This document shows, one piece after another, positions 48,890 to 61,779 of a stretch of 64,000 bases of DNA (within the stretch, counting starts at the first letter, position 1; the number at the start of each line of letters is the position of its first letter). The stretch lies in NCBI GenBank assembly GCA_021234155.1, contig JAJEKV010000056.1, positions 7,853,435 through 7,917,434 on the forward strand, in the 5' to 3' direction. The DNA comes from Isoetes taiwanensis (Eukaryota > Streptophyta > Lycopodiopsida > Isoetales > Isoetaceae). The notes beneath the pieces were generated by a model. The model worked only from the letters and a program-made list of their open reading frames with translations, searched no databases and was not told where the DNA came from. Made by a program: the position numbers and the translations under genes.

Positions 48890-51817
48890 GTACTACGCAG
48901 GCAATCGAAATTTTCCTAAAATTTACCGGAATTATGTTTCAGCTCACGAAAAATTCTATTTGGTGTATACCAAAGGCATCTAAAATCCAGCCCATTTTCT
49001 AAACAAAAATACATTTGGTGTTCTTCAGATTTGCACCTTCATATGGTTTCAATGACATTGCATCTTCCTTCCTCGGTTAGAGGGTGTTACCATTATTTGG
49101 TTTTCATCTCTAACTTTGTAAATTTAATGTCGATGGAAGATTTGATCCCGCATGATATGCTGGATACATGAAATAATTATAGACTCGCCAGCTGGAAAAA
49201 GGCGTAATGTACCGTATAGCTCAAACGGAAGGATGCAGATGGATTGCCCGGAATTATGGTGTGCTACCTTGGTTCTGGGAGTGATGTGTATCCTCATTCC
49301 TTCTAGGCTTAGAGAGAATGCAAATACCTAATGCAACAATGTAGGATTTAAACGTCAAGATGCACGCAACAAAACCAATCATTAACATATTTTCTATGCC
49401 GTAAAGCACAGTAAAATTATAAGATTATGCTGACGTCAATAAAGAATAGATCCATGGGTTCTATGATGGAGGAGAGTGTTGTTGGATTATTAATTTTGTG
49501 TGGCAAATATGAGATAGTAAACCCCCCCAGGTCCTTATGCATTGTACGTCTCCATACACATGAACCTCAATATTTTGTAGTCTGGGCTATTGATGAATTT
49601 CAAGAAGAAAATAAATCAACTTGCTGATCGCTCATCCATTGTTAGTGTTTATACTGCTGTATGTCCTTAACTAAATGAGTTCCAAATGAGGAGAACCGAT
49701 ATGTATTCAGATTAGATATCTTATCTTTTGAGAAGTGTGTTTGAGGGATTGTTAGTAAGGACACGGTGGCGTACAAGTCATGCGGTCATAAGCACCGGTT
49801 ACATTCTAAGTTCAGGATGAATGGACAGCCGGGGACTTTGGCGTGCTCACAACTTGTATAAGTATAACATTATTGCAAAATGAATCTCCTAGGATGCGAG
49901 ATGGCGCCATTGAATTACCAAATGTTAGACGAATAGTAGGCTCAACCCTACAAATTTAGTAATGTGTAATCATGTCGATTGCGTCAGTGCGATAATATAT
50001 TTGCTTCTTCTTGGTTCTCCATTCCCGGCGGATCCTTTTTTTGAGATGTACCTAGATATTTATATTTTGAGCCAGGAGGATGCACATATTTGAGAATGTA
50101 TAAGGCCATTTGGAGTAACGGGTGAATAAAGATGCGTAAATGGTGGATATGGAGAAATGGTCGGTTTGTCTCAATAGACTCCGAACTCAAACTTTAACCC
50201 TTGCAGCCCAATAAATGTTGACCTAATCTTCGCTTCTGAAAGGCTTTTTTCCCTACAGGTAAAAGTCGGCAAAGAATATACATCCAAGGGCACATGATTG
50301 CTTTCGCAGCCATAATTTGCTCTAACCTCACCGTTCAATGCAGCTAGCTACGTACAGATTTTGATCAATCAAGTCTTAAACATTCAAGGTAGTAATGTAG
50401 TAATCAATGAAAACCCCGTATATCTTCCCACGTACTCATATTTGATTAAATCCCGCTGAGAATCGAGATTGGCATCAAAGAAAGCTCGGTTCATGAGAAC
50501 CGTAAAAGGAGAGGGGAGTATAAGAGGTAGTTAAATCGGGTGAATTTGATTTCCTGAGAAGATCTGGCGCACGGTATGCATTTTATTGGCGTATTATATG
50601 AATCAGAAATTAACGATCGCCAGAGTTTAAATCTTCACTTTCATTGTCGCCAGCAAAATCCAAGTTTAATTTCAGCCCATTAAAACCTTCTGAGTCGGCA
50701 GATCCTTTTCAGCTCTAACAATAGACTTATTAAGCTTAAATGAAAATTGTTCGAGTGTTTTCAAAAACCGCCAATCAGAATAACTTTGCTAAATCCACTA
50801 AGGGCCAAACTATCTCCACCATTCAAGAATTTAATAAGTTTGAATTTTAACAAAACCCTAAGGGTTTGGGAAGCTTCCTGCGTCTCCCGCTAGCATTTTT
50901 TTTTTTTTTGGGTGAGTGACGACCATTACCCGCAAAGCTGAAATACGCGCCCGATTTTTAATGCATGCGTCTAATTTGGTGAACTAAGTTTCGCTTTCTC
51001 AAGAAATCTTCGAATCCTAAGATCGCCTATCCGCAAAGATTTCATGGCACCAGGCTTCCAAAGGCCTAATTGACAAAGAAAAGTACGCGGGCATAGCGTA
51101 TTGAAATCGGGGCGATCATCTGGCCCCGCTTGCCTCTATTTCTACAACCGGCTTAATCGAAATGGTGAAACCGCTACTACATCCTATCCATGCATTTTTT
51201 CTCGCCATAATCCCCATCGTCGGTTGTGGCAAGAAATTTGTTCTAATGGGACCGTAAGACATAGCTCCAAATGGCGGCACCATCCGCAGCCTAACCAGCA
51301 AGCGCTTTGATCTGGCTCCAGTGCTCGTTTTTGGGTCTACTCAGATATGTCATTCCTGATTTCGGATATTTAAACTCTGCGCCCCAAACCTCTTTGTTTC
51401 CATCCTAGTTTACTATTAATCCCATCCAATCAAATTTCTTTTAACTTTTGAATACTATTGGCCACCGGTACTACTTCTCTTTATATTGCTCCTACTATTA
51501 TGTTTCCATTTTTATTTTGAAATCACGACAAAGATATTTCTACCCTCATTGTCTACAAGGACTTCACCCGACAATTCCGTGAATAACTTGATACTTGAAG
51601 GCACCAAAGGTCATTTATTAGCTAAAGCCTTGTTCCGAAGGAAATAATGGATTTAGGGCACCTTGAGTTGACTAGCTTCAATATTTTCTTAACAAGTAGT
51701 TCCCATCAAGGCAGCAAACAATTTAATTCAGATGTTATGGATTATTGATGCGTAAAAGATCTTTTGCGTGGGGTTTAGTGGCTTAGGGTGGTTTGCTGGC
51801 ACTGGACAAACACCATT
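48890..51817. other. Spacer without recognised gene
   Basis: A T13 run occurs at about 50898. Plus frame 51101-51310 and minus 51301-51116 overlap and match nothing. TTTGTTTTG or related AT words dominate 48900-49900. Confidence 0.3.
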
Positions 51818-52210
51818 TCAGCGGCTTCTACCAATGCGCCGTGTGTAGATACCATAGTTTATAATTGTATCAAGAGCTGAACCCATATCAAGCGTTCCTG
51901 ATGGCAGCCTCTCGCGATGTTCTGCATTTATAGCTAGGTTTATCATGGTTCTCTTGTTATTTTGTCCGTAAAAGTCAGGCCGGTGTTTTCCAAGATAATG
52001 TTTATTTGCGTATGTTAGCAAAATGCTTCTGATGTAGTTAAATAGCGCCACACTTATCTGTATCTTTATCCGTAAAACCCGTGAGTTAATCTTTACATAC
52101 TCCAAGCGAGTTTTTGCTGCCGTGCTTTTGAGTTCCCTTCCAATGAGTTTTATCCTCGTATGCGAAACTGGTTGGATGAATTTGTCTACAATGTCTCTGC
52201 AGGTAAACAA
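51818..52210 (-). CDS. Unrecognised 130-codon ORF
   Basis: Basic protein beginning MFTCRDIVDKFIQPVSHTRI and ending GIYTRRIGRSR. The segment RIKLIGRELKSTAAKTRLEY looks helical. I know no matching family. On the minus strand, TTTACCTGCAG just after the ATG would make a fair splice acceptor, so it could instead be an exon starting at RDIVDKF. It is one of the longest uninterrupted frames outside retroelements and simple sequence, yet this length can arise by chance in 64 kb. Confidence 0.25.
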   Translation of the reverse strand: MFTCRDIVDKFIQPVSHTRIKLIGRELKSTAAKTRLEYVKINSRVLRIKIQISVALFNYIRSILLTYANKHYLGKHRPDFYGQNNKRTMINLAINAEHRERLPSGTLDMGSALDTIINYGIYTRRIGRSR

Positions 52211-53220
52211 AAGCTTATTATGACGCCCAAGTGTAGCTGCGCCTGCAACAAAGAGTGAAAGTATTTTTAGTTAACTGAGGTGATCATGAAAACAACAATA
52301 TCGCACATTTGATCAAAATCCATGGATGCGTATTTGAAGCCTCCCTGGATGGTTGTTTTCACCGGTGATACAATTTTTATTATCTGTACTTTTCCTGCAT
52401 TTAGGACTTTTTCATGTTCGTTAGCCTTAGCAATTGCATTGCCCTAACATTTATGCCTCCTTTATCCGAAAATCTCCATTTAAAGTACTTTACATTACCC
52501 CATGAGTTTTTATGTTTTAATTTTGAGTTCAATGAGTTATCTCATATTTAAAAATTTGGGTAAGGATGAATTGTCCACGTTGCTTCAAATACGCTTGAGC
52601 ATTCAAACAAAGAGGTTATGGACGCCCGCCGAAAGGCAAGACCCCAAGAAATAAGAGGAAATTATTTTGTAACTAATTGTTGGATCCTCGGAGGTGTCAC
52701 TACGTAAACTACCAAATTTCACATTTGACCTAAAACTATGATGCTATTTAGAGCTATGATGTTGCTTTCAACAAGAGACAAATTTTGTTTGACGAATGAA
52801 TTACACAAGCTTGCTGGGTTCGCTTAGGATCTGGAAGTGATATACAAAAGTCTAAAGGATGTTTGAGGGTTCAAATCAATATGAATATGTTGAATGTGTT
52901 CCTTGCGTACCAATTTGAATAATGCCGCTACAGTGCCATAAGAAGATGTTACCTGGCCGGGTACTATTTGTTAAAAATTTATATTTTATTTTGATGTGTT
53001 GTCTAAATAGAAGGCAAGATAAATTTGGGCTAATTCGAAATAGATTACTACATTTTTTAATAATTGAATAAAAGTCACATGCTTAATATTTGAATAAAAG
53101 GAATGCAAACAAGGTTCAAATCAGTTTTAATCGCAAAATGGTGTTAATGGCGTACATTGGCTTCCAATAGGGCAAAAGTGTTAATGATAAAAGATTAGCT
53201 AGAAATTGTTAATCATGCAC
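52211..53220. other. Spacer without recognised gene
   Basis: Around 52747-52800 one plus frame reads SYDVAFNKRQILFDE, which faintly recalls the copia integrase tail (DV.F.E), but nothing around it supports an element. Confidence 0.25.
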
Positions 53221-53489
53221 CGTGATAACGCACGGTGTTCAAAGGGAATATGAACCATGATGGCATAGACACAACTTTGGATCTCGCCAATATAAACGCA
53301 CTTGATTTATGCATTTGCAAGATCCTCAATGATATTAGACTCGTTAATCCAGAACATTCGTGATAATCGACTTGTACTAAAGGGAACATGAACCATGATG
53401 GCATAGACACAACTTTGATTCTACAATATAACCCAAAACACTTGATTTATGCATTTTAAAAGATCTCACCGATAGACTCAATGGTTAGA
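53221..53489. repeat. Two-copy tandem duplication, 139-bp unit
   Basis: CGTGATAA, AAAGGGAA.ATGAACCATGAT, GGCATAGACACAACTTTG and CACTTGATTTATGCATTT occur at 53221-53359 and 53360-53489. The overlapping minus-strand frame repeats MPSWFMFPL as a consequence. Confidence 0.85.
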
Positions 53490-54480
53490 AATTAAAGTAA
53501 ATTTGTACATGCATTGTAATAGGAAACTTATTCTTAGCCTACATGATAGCACTACTCTTTTTAAACTCCTTGTTAGCCTTTAGGATCTATTTTGTAACGG
53601 CTTCCACTCCTGGACTTTCCAAGGAGTGGTATGGTACTATCTCCTGTATATAATTGAATAACTTTTGTCTCCTGCGAGGCTTCGTACCGTGAATCGCATC
53701 CCACACTTCTCGCGCATTACCTTCATATAATCTTCGAATGCCATGAAACTTGGCCCTAACCTATACCTTCGATGTTATTCCAGGCAGGATATATAAGTAC
53801 CAGATAATTTGAATTTTCCTTTTCTTGCACATGACTGAAGCGTCCGCTACTAACCATCTCATATGATTTTGATAGGCTGGATAAAACTATTTAACCCTTC
53901 CTTCGCGGATCCCAGAGCGCATAAAGTCCTCCGCTATTGTACTTATTTGCGCGACCGCGTGGGTTTCTTCTATAACAAGGCTAAGGGTTTACAATCATAT
54001 GTAATTCCTGTCACATTTCACGCTACCAGTTTGTTTACATTTATCGTTACTTAAAGTTTGTTCTTTCTTATGCCTGCGCATTTATCATTTACGTCATTTT
54101 TTTCTTGTCTCGCATGTTTTGAAGAATATTTAAATGATGGTGCTGTTACGCAATAGATTATGTAGAGTGGCGCTATGATGCGAACATAATATGCAACTCG
54201 GCCACGACGCACGACCAATCACGTGGAAACCTAACCTATTTTCCTCAAGTGTGTCCCAACTGCTTTCCTCCTCCTCTGTGGAAACCCTTCTCTCTGCAGA
54301 ACCCTTCCCAGCCTAATGCAAGGCGAAATTCCGGAGAGTTTCCACTCAAAATTTGAATTTTGATCAAACTTTGAGGACGTGGCGGCCGATGGACGTGCAG
54401 GCTTCTAATGTCAAAGGCCCCAGTGAGCGCTGTATTTCGCAAAGGTCACGGGGTAAACATTTGCCGTACGACACTGAAAC
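53490..54480. other. Spacer; possible decayed coding sequence on minus strand
   Basis: Minus-strand 53740-53600 reads YEGNAREVWDAIHGTKPRRR in one frame, which could be part of a retroelement gag, but flanking frames give no support. The rest is unremarkable. Confidence 0.25.
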
Positions 54481-54650
54481 CCTTCCGCTTCACCAAACCT
54501 CCGCTTCTTAATAAACCTCCTCGTTTGATGGAGGTTTTTCCGGAAGCGTTATAAACCCTTCCCGGCTTTTCACTGAAAACCGGAAGTGTTTCTACTAAAA
54601 CCCTATGGTTTATTAAAACCTCTTAAGGGTTTCGGGGAGGCCAACCCAAC
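54481..54650. repeat. Inverted repeats and telo-box-like words
   Basis: AAACCTCC (54513-54520) and GGAGGTTT (54530-54537) form an 8-bp stem with a 9-base loop. CTTCCG (54482-54487) and CGGAAG (54541-54546) form an outer arm pair. Further on, AAACCCT...AGGGTTT (about 54598-54632) is a second inverted pair. It could be a small hairpin-forming element or coincidence in a repeat-rich stretch. Confidence 0.5.
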
Positions 54651-57600
54651 GGGCGACTTAGAACCATCGACAAGGTGGTTCTCAGAGTCGAAGACCGAAG
54701 TTTTCCAAAGACTAGGCGGCCTTTAGGCGCCCTGCACTAGCTCTATAGCGCTTATAAAATGTAGCTTCCAAAACACATAATTCTGCAAGTTTACTCTAGT
54801 TGTTGGTTCGGGAAAATGTTACGAGGCATAAATTCCAAAATGACCCTTTTGGGAGCCGATTTCACAAAATGCATATCATAGAAGGATGAGCCGCCGCGTC
54901 GTGCAATGTTCGGGATAAGCCATCAAATCATTCAGAATTGGTAGTTGGCCGTTATTTTCCGGGATATGGATAATTGGTTCTGTGGAATTGTATGGAGGGG
55001 GCAGAGGTAATTGGTTTATTGTAAGCAATAAAAGTTCTATTAAGCCCAGAATCAAAAATATTATCATGAGCCTGAAACAGAACCTTTAAAAGGACTTGAG
55101 GCGGCCACATGTGACATTTTGACCCATGACTCCATGTAATTAGATGTCGAGAAGTAAGTATCGTGAGACTTGCATTTTAGCAAATGTGCATTTCCAGGCA
55201 CCATGCTTCCTCGTACTTTCAAATCATCAATTTAAATTAAAGTCTCAACTTCAGAAATGATGCGTTGGGAGATTCTTGGTTATTGAAATCATTTTTCTAC
55301 ATTGTGTTTAAATGTATCTTCTACATGCCTTGAGCCGGATGTATAACAATCTTTGTTACGCCTATCTTGGCGTTTCGCCGATGATGATATTTATTGATCT
55401 CCAAAGGTATTGTTAATGGTTTTGTGTAGATCAATGGTATTAATAACCATTGCGCTTTTTCTTTGATACCTTTTCATTCTCGTCTACCCCGCAGCTCGAG
55501 AAATTACATTCTGCTGATTTGTCTCATTGTAAATTGAATTTTCCTTAATTGCTACACTTGTAACTAGCTATACACACTCTATTCAAAACTTGATTCCATA
55601 GGCCTACCTAAAAGGAAAATCTGAGGATTAATTTTGTATGTTTATCATCCTACCTCTTTTTCCTCTTCACCTTCTTCTCTTCATCCGAAGTTCTTCTATA
55701 ACCGCCATTAAAGTGTTCCGGGAAGCTCATACTTCCATCTATTTACGCATTTATTTCACTTGTCGATTTATGACCTTTCAGAAGATCACTAGAATTACTC
55801 CCTTTTCTACAGATGTGAATTTCTGAGTAAAATAGGAGTGGTAGAAAGGTAGTTGATAAAATGCCTTTGAGTTACATTTGCGTAAATCTCCCGGCAGGAG
55901 ACCAATCCATCCTCAGCTTGCAGCAGCTTTAGAGCCAAAGAAATCAATGAAACGGCGGAAGTTGAAATAGGCTGGAGAGGTCAATTTGGACATAGTATAT
56001 AAGAGGCTTCCAGCATAGAGAATATTCAAATGCACGTAAGATCCAAATTGAGTTAGCAAAGACAGGAAAACATTCCTCGCCAAGAATAGGGCTGATCACT
56101 CATTGGTCGGCTAATGCATAGTTTCTCATAATCTTGTAAAGGAGAGGGATACTCATTTAAAGAAATGTGCTGAATGTATCACAAGTAAGTATAATGTTCT
56201 GAGAGAAAGGTACCAGCTAGGCCGCAGAGTTACATTCAATCATAATAAAGTGTAGCTTAGCTAAAAGATAGAGTTTATGACAAATCCTTTATGAAGTTTG
56301 AGTAGTTGATCCCACATTCTTTTTTCAATTTTACCGCATATTATCAACCCTAACCAATACAAAGCAAAGATTCAAAAGTCGAATCGGTGAGGTACTGATA
56401 GGGAATGAAGCTTGATACCAAACAAGTGCAAGGCGTTGAGGTGCCGAGTTGGGCTTGGTTTAAATCATTGGCAAGTTCTGATCTCTAAGAATTTCTCGTA
56501 GATGTGCCTCTAAGGTCGCTTTGAATTGCACTCCATTTGTATCGCTAATCGGTTCCATTATAACGGATTTTTCGCATAGATTATTCTAAATCGTGAGTAG
56601 ATCTACCAAGATGGTACATTCCTTTTTATCGACTCAAGATTAGAGAAATCCCCAAATTTAACAAAGGTAGAAGGTTCTTGATGGAATTGCAATTTAATCG
56701 TATAAGAGATTGGTTCTCACCACAGAGGAAAGGAGCAATGAACCTATAATTGAAATGGAAATCCAATGCCAGGTTTTAGTGAATTTTTCTTTTCCGCACG
56801 CAGCCATTAATGGCAGAAAGCTTAGGAAAAGCAAAGAAAGAAAATACGAAGTTGCCGGCAATTATGGGAAAGGAAAGCAGTAGAGGCTACCATACAATCT
56901 ACCATATAACTGGCCTATAATAAGCAATCTAAGAGCAATTACCAAGCTTACCCTGACCGTGATATACTAACAATAATCTTTTCATCCGTCCATTCACAAT
57001 TAACCTCCGGCATGTCCGTGAGCTCTAATCTCTTAGCTTGCCTCCAATAAATCCCAAGCCCAAGGCATCAGGGTACTGTCCCCGCGCCCTAGCGCAACCT
57101 AACAAAAAGCAGGCCTGATGCAGAAAATTATCCAGAAACCATCAATAGGTTGTTTATAATGGAGTTCCACAACCGGATGGAGAGCCAGAGGAAACCATTA
57201 CTGTAGGAAACCAAGTAGATCTGCACCCCGTTTACTATCGCAAAACTTTTAAATATCCATAGGAAAGCTTGGAGGAAGGAGAATAATGTAGCCGCCTCTC
57301 TACAAGGGCAGCGCCAGTGATTTACAATTCTTGTGCAATAAAGCCCAATCGGCTGAAGGAAGCTGAAATTTTGCCAAGAAATGGTTTTGAACTCCGGTAC
57401 ATAGTGGGCAAGGACAAAAATTGTAAAGATTTTGTGACGCCCTAATTTGCAATATCCCAAAAAGAAACTCCCATTGGGCAAATTTACTTTGTAAGAATAA
57501 GAGAGCATACTGGAAGAAGGTATCGCCTAATATAAAACACAATGAAAGATTTGAATAAAGTGATTTGCAAGACATGCAAAGTCTTATATATATGATGAGG

Positions 57601-58145
57601 ATCTCAAGACATATACCCTATGTCATCATGGTATCTTAAAAACGCTTTGCGTGAAGAATACAAAGATCGCGAATTCATGGAGTTTAAATGATTCACTCGT
57701 AAAAAAATTGGGAATGCAATCCAAATATTCAACCTCACATGGCCAGCTTTCAATCATCTGGTAGGTTGTAAAGGTATAGGGAAATATCAGTGCCACCACA
57801 AGCTTTATTTTTTTCTTGATTTGCACTTAATATAAAAAGCAAGAATGGAAATGCTAAATTTATTTTGCTTATTTCGGGAGAAGTAGTTCGATATGATAAT
57901 AGTTAAACACGCATTTTTTTGAAAATTGTTTCTAATGGGTCCTCAATGTTGTGTTTCCATATCATCACCATTCAATCAGCGGTAGATAAGTATATTTGTG
58001 AAATTTAAAAGTGATGCAGCATCAGACATCTAAATCAGATATATTTCTGCAGTTACCCTACCTCTTATAGTTATAATTTCAAAATCATATGGACTTAATC
58101 TAAACAATGCTGTCCTTTGAAAAGATTCTATGGAAGGCGCTTTAC
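54651..58145. other. Spacer; possible minus-strand LINE-like remnant
   Basis: Minus-strand frames 57575-57300 and 57508-57128 overlap. One reads FAQWEFLFGILQIRASQNLY with CPCPLC soon after, which loosely resembles the plant LINE zf-RVT region (W.FL.G.L...CPLC). The matching His/Cys pair is not found, so this is only a suggestion. Nothing else is recognised. Confidence 0.25.
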
Positions 58146-58255
58146 AATCAACAAAAAAATAGAACTTGATTGGGAAGCAAAAGTATAGCTCGGGAGTAGC
58201 CTGTAATCAACAAAAATGGAACTTGATTGGAAGTAAAAGTATAAGCTGAGTAGCC
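58146..58255. repeat. Two-copy tandem repeat, 59-bp unit
   Basis: AATCAACAAAAA, GAACTTGATTGG, AAG.AAAAGTATA and GAGTAGCC recur at 58146-58204 and 58205-58255. Confidence 0.85.
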
Positions 58256-58802
58256 CTTCTATGCAAATAAGTGGGTGAATGGAGTGTATTGGTGAATGCA
58301 GTGTCGTTGAGGTTCTCAAGTGGTAAATATTTTATAAAACTCTTTTATAAAACGTAAACCGGTATACATGAATGGTATCTCATGGTACATCAGCTCAAGC
58401 AAATTATTTGTTCGGGACATAGTGCTTTATCTCTGCATTCGAGTCAAAATCAAAATATTTTAGTGATAAGTTTTTTAGTTATGATGTTGTGTAAATTTTG
58501 TATGAATGTGGAGCCGCACCAAATTGAATATTAAGATGAAGATCCTCTAAACAATAACAAAAAGGAAGCAAGCCATTGAAGATGCCATCCAATTTAGCAT
58601 ACTGACTGTTTTGATTCTTTACTAAAGATACCCTGATATGCAAAATAAGTGGCGAAAATTAATTCTTACTTGCTAGGCAAAATGCCACCGAAGGATATCT
58701 TCTCCCATTTTTCTCTTTTCTATATATCTTTAGTCTTTCATGTGCTTAAAACATTTGCGACTGGGATCCTCCTTATCCTTCACAGCTTTTAAACAAGCCA
58801 TG

Positions 58803-59115
58803 GTTGGACTCTCAAGTCCGTGAACTTTTACTTAAATTTCTGAATTCTGGTTTCTTTCCCGCCCTCCTCTTTTTCATGTCTTTTAAAGGTGGTGGTGGTG
58901 GTTCTGATGTTGATGGTCTGGACTCAAGTCCGTGGACTTTACTAATGAATTATTTCAAGTACCTTTTTAGGTTTGAGTCATATCCTCCTATCCCATTCTT
59001 TCATGTCCCAAACATGCAGTTTGGGATGCAGGCTTATGTTGATGGCCTGACTCAAGTCCATGAACTTTACTAATGGAATTATTTTTAACCTCTTTAAAGA
59101 CTCTTAGGCTTTGAG
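58803..59115. repeat. Three-copy ~120-bp repeat carrying a palindromic core
   Basis: GGACTC(TC)AAGTCCGTGAACTT, GGACTCAAGTCCGTGGACTT and TGACTCAAGTCCATGAACTT begin at 58806, 58920 and 59048. Copies 2 and 3 also share TGTTGATGG.CTG before and ACTTTACTAATG.AATTATTT after. GGACTCAAGTCC is a perfect inverted repeat around CA in copy 2. The 89-codon frame across it is not evidence of a gene. Confidence 0.75.
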
Positions 59116-60631
59116 TGAGAAAACCTGAATCTGGGGATGGCCTTCATCAATCTAGAGTTTTGTAAAGATAATTTACTGAGGAGCTGGACCATCCCAAAGA
59201 TTTGTATCATTGAGATAGATCATGTTGAGATCATGGTGACGGAGATGATGGAATGACATGGAGGAGGCAAATGATGAAAAATATGATAGCCGTGATGGTT
59301 GCCCCGTGAGGATACAAGAAGAATGTATTACTAATCCATGTATTCATAAGAAGTTGTTGATGGTTGCTTCCAATGAAGTTCTTCTCTGCCCGCAAAGGAC
59401 GCGGTGCCTATCATCTTGCCCTCTTACTTCAAGTCCTGTGGATGCCTTATCGAGATGAAACCGAAAAGATATTTCTTCGGCCCTCGAAAGTTCTTGACTT
59501 CATCTATCGTGAGCCAAAGCCTTTGATATGTATTATTTGGTCGATCGTGATTTAAAAAGCATCGATCAACTCTCAAACTAGTACTTTTTTCCGTAATTCG
59601 GGCCATGAAATCCGCTTTTTATTTGGTCACCGAAAGAGTGTGTTGGATCCTATTATCCTTTAAGTATGGAAAGAGATCTTTATTTGTTAAAGACCTTGAA
59701 AAGGTCTATGGTAAATGCATTTCATAAATATAACTCAAAAAATAAATCTCTATGCTTGATAACTATGCCTTTTATAAAGGCTATTTCAGCAACCATACTA
59801 ATGCTGTGGCCTTAGAACCATATTTTGTGTACCCATGATATATGGTTATCTCATGGGCTTAGTCGCCAAAGTTACGATTGTAAATGCATCATAAAACCTA
59901 GGAATGCTCAAGCATCTTTCCAGTAAATGGAGAAGTTATAAGTCCGAAGATGTCATGTGATAGAGACTCTGGACAGAAGGTCACTTCCAATATATGAGCA
60001 TTAGGATTTCTTTCAGCATTTCATCTCTGCGTGATGGACATGGATTTATGCTTGTAATAATGGTGCTATAATATCATGGAATTCCTACGTTTCATTATGT
60101 TCATAATTTCTATATGGAATTCTATGTTTCATTTATGTTCACTTTTATATGTATACTGATGATTATGGATTTGTTGCTGCCACTACTTTTGCCAAGTCTA
60201 TCTTTTATGCATGATGGATAAAGGATTTATTCTGTAATAAAACGTGATGGAATTTTATGTTGTATTATCTTCACTAAGCAAGTCTAATTTCTCTTTAATT
60301 TTCGTAATGCAAATTATAAACAAAAAGTCTATTTCCTTCTTAATTTTGCAATGCCACTATAGCAACCTCAGCTATAACAAGCCTAGTCTCTAAATCTGAC
60401 TATTAAACTGGTAATGATTTTTCTTCATGGCATTACCAACAATGCAAAGCTTAGCTCTGCTTAAACTCCAATGGCACACAAATCAGTATAAACTACTATG
60501 CTCTACTTCCAATGGCTGACAAATTATATAACAAAGAATATCAAACTTAGTCCTGGCAAAACCCAAATGTAGCTAACTAAACTTAACTGCAAAATTAAAA
60601 AAGTAAGTGGGTTTTTTCAATTTAATTGCAT
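59116..60631. other. Spacer with short tandem duplications
   Basis: TGGAATTC.TA.GTTTCATT.ATGTTCA occurs at 60077-60114 and 60115-60150. AAGTCTA.TTTC with TTAATTTT and GCAA recurs near 60280 and 60328. Frames at 59258-59555 are unassigned. Confidence 0.4.
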
Positions 60632-61337
60632 AGGTCTTCTATTTTTCATTCTTGTCCTTATTTTTCCCGCTTACCCTTCCCACGCCTTTTTCCCATTCTC
60701 CTTCTCTTTCCTTTTTTCCCATGTTTCTTGTTTCCTTTTTCTACTTTTTCTCATTTTCTCCCACTCCTTCTTTATTTCTTTTTTCTTTTTCTCTTTTTTT
60801 ATTTCTTCCTGCTTTTCCTCTTCCTCTTCTTTCCTTTCCTTTCTCCTTTTTCTTTTTTTTGTGTTTGTCTTTTTCTCGCCTTTTTTCCTCCTCTCTCCCA
60901 AACTTCTTTTTTTTCTTGTGTGCCCTTTTCCCCTTCCATTCTTTCCCTTTGCCCTCCTTTTTTCTTTCTTTCCTTTTCCATTTTTCCCAGCCATTTTCTC
61001 CTTCCATTTTCTGTACTTTTTCTTCTTTTTCCTGTTTTCCTCTTTTCCCAATTTTTCCTTCTCTTTTCAAGCCTTCACTGCATTCTTTTTTCTTCTTTTC
61101 CTTTTCCTCCTTTGTTCTTTTTCTTTTCCCTTTTACTATGCCTTTCTTTTTCCCTTTTCTCAAATTTCTTCCTCTTCCTTTTTTTTCCCTTCTATATTCT
61201 TCCCTTTTCCCCTGGGCCGCTTTTTCCTATTCTTCTTTCCTTCTTCTTTACCGGCTTCTTCTTGCCATGTTCATTTTCCTTCCCGCTTTCTCCACCTTTT
61301 TCCTTACCCTTTTCCATCTTTTTCGCCCTTCCTTTGC
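60632..61337. repeat. ~700-bp polypyrimidine tract
   Basis: The plus strand is almost pure C and T (TTTTTCCC, CTTCTTT, TTTTCCTTT words) for about 700 bp with rare purines. It gives long stop-free frames on both strands (Phe/Leu/Pro/Ser-rich on plus, Lys/Glu/Arg-rich on minus), which are artefacts. Such tracts can adopt triplex (H-DNA) structure. It ends within about 20 bp of the probable LTR of Copia-3. Confidence 0.95.
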
Positions 61338-61779
61338 CGGCGCTGCACCGCAAGAGTGCTAGAGAGAAGGATGCACACCAATATCCGAGACGCTCCAAAA
61401 CAAAGGCCAAATTGAATTAGAAGCTAAACGTAGTATAACAATACAATATATAAAGGCAAAGAAATAATAATCGCTTCCCGCTACTAACCACACCCAATTA
61501 TGCCAGAATTCACTAAGGCAAAGTGCATGCCGTGAGCTAATTAAGGCAAGTGGTGCTAATGAAGGCCGATTCAATCACATAGTCAAGACTTATGTGTTTA
61601 GTGTCAATGCCCGCCTAAGCAAAGAAGATGGTGATCTCGACATTATATATCCTTGACACTCCTCCTGATGAGAGGTCACCCATGCTCAACCTCCTCTTCC
61701 CGGAGGATGAGATCGGAATCTATCAAGACCAATACCAGTCGATGTCACCAAAGAGCTCCACAGCCATGCGCGCTGCAAT

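Noticed and set aside
52747-52800. Possible copia integrase tail (SYDVAFNKRQ)
   Set aside because: Too short, with no adjacent copia blocks in any frame.
53600-53760. Possible copia gag on the minus strand (NAREVWDAIHGTK)
   Set aside because: A single short phrase; neighbouring frames give no gag signature, and no LTRs or other element parts were found nearby.
57128-57575. LINE zinc-binding domain on the minus strand
   Set aside because: CPCPLC is present but the paired His/Cys spacing is missing and there is no poly(A) end. Kept only as a remark in the spacer entry.
60626-61420. 264- and 236-codon Phe/Pro/Leu/Ser frames and Lys/Glu-rich reverse frames
   Set aside because: Product of the polypyrimidine tract. 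The apparent membrane or coiled-coil character is only composition.
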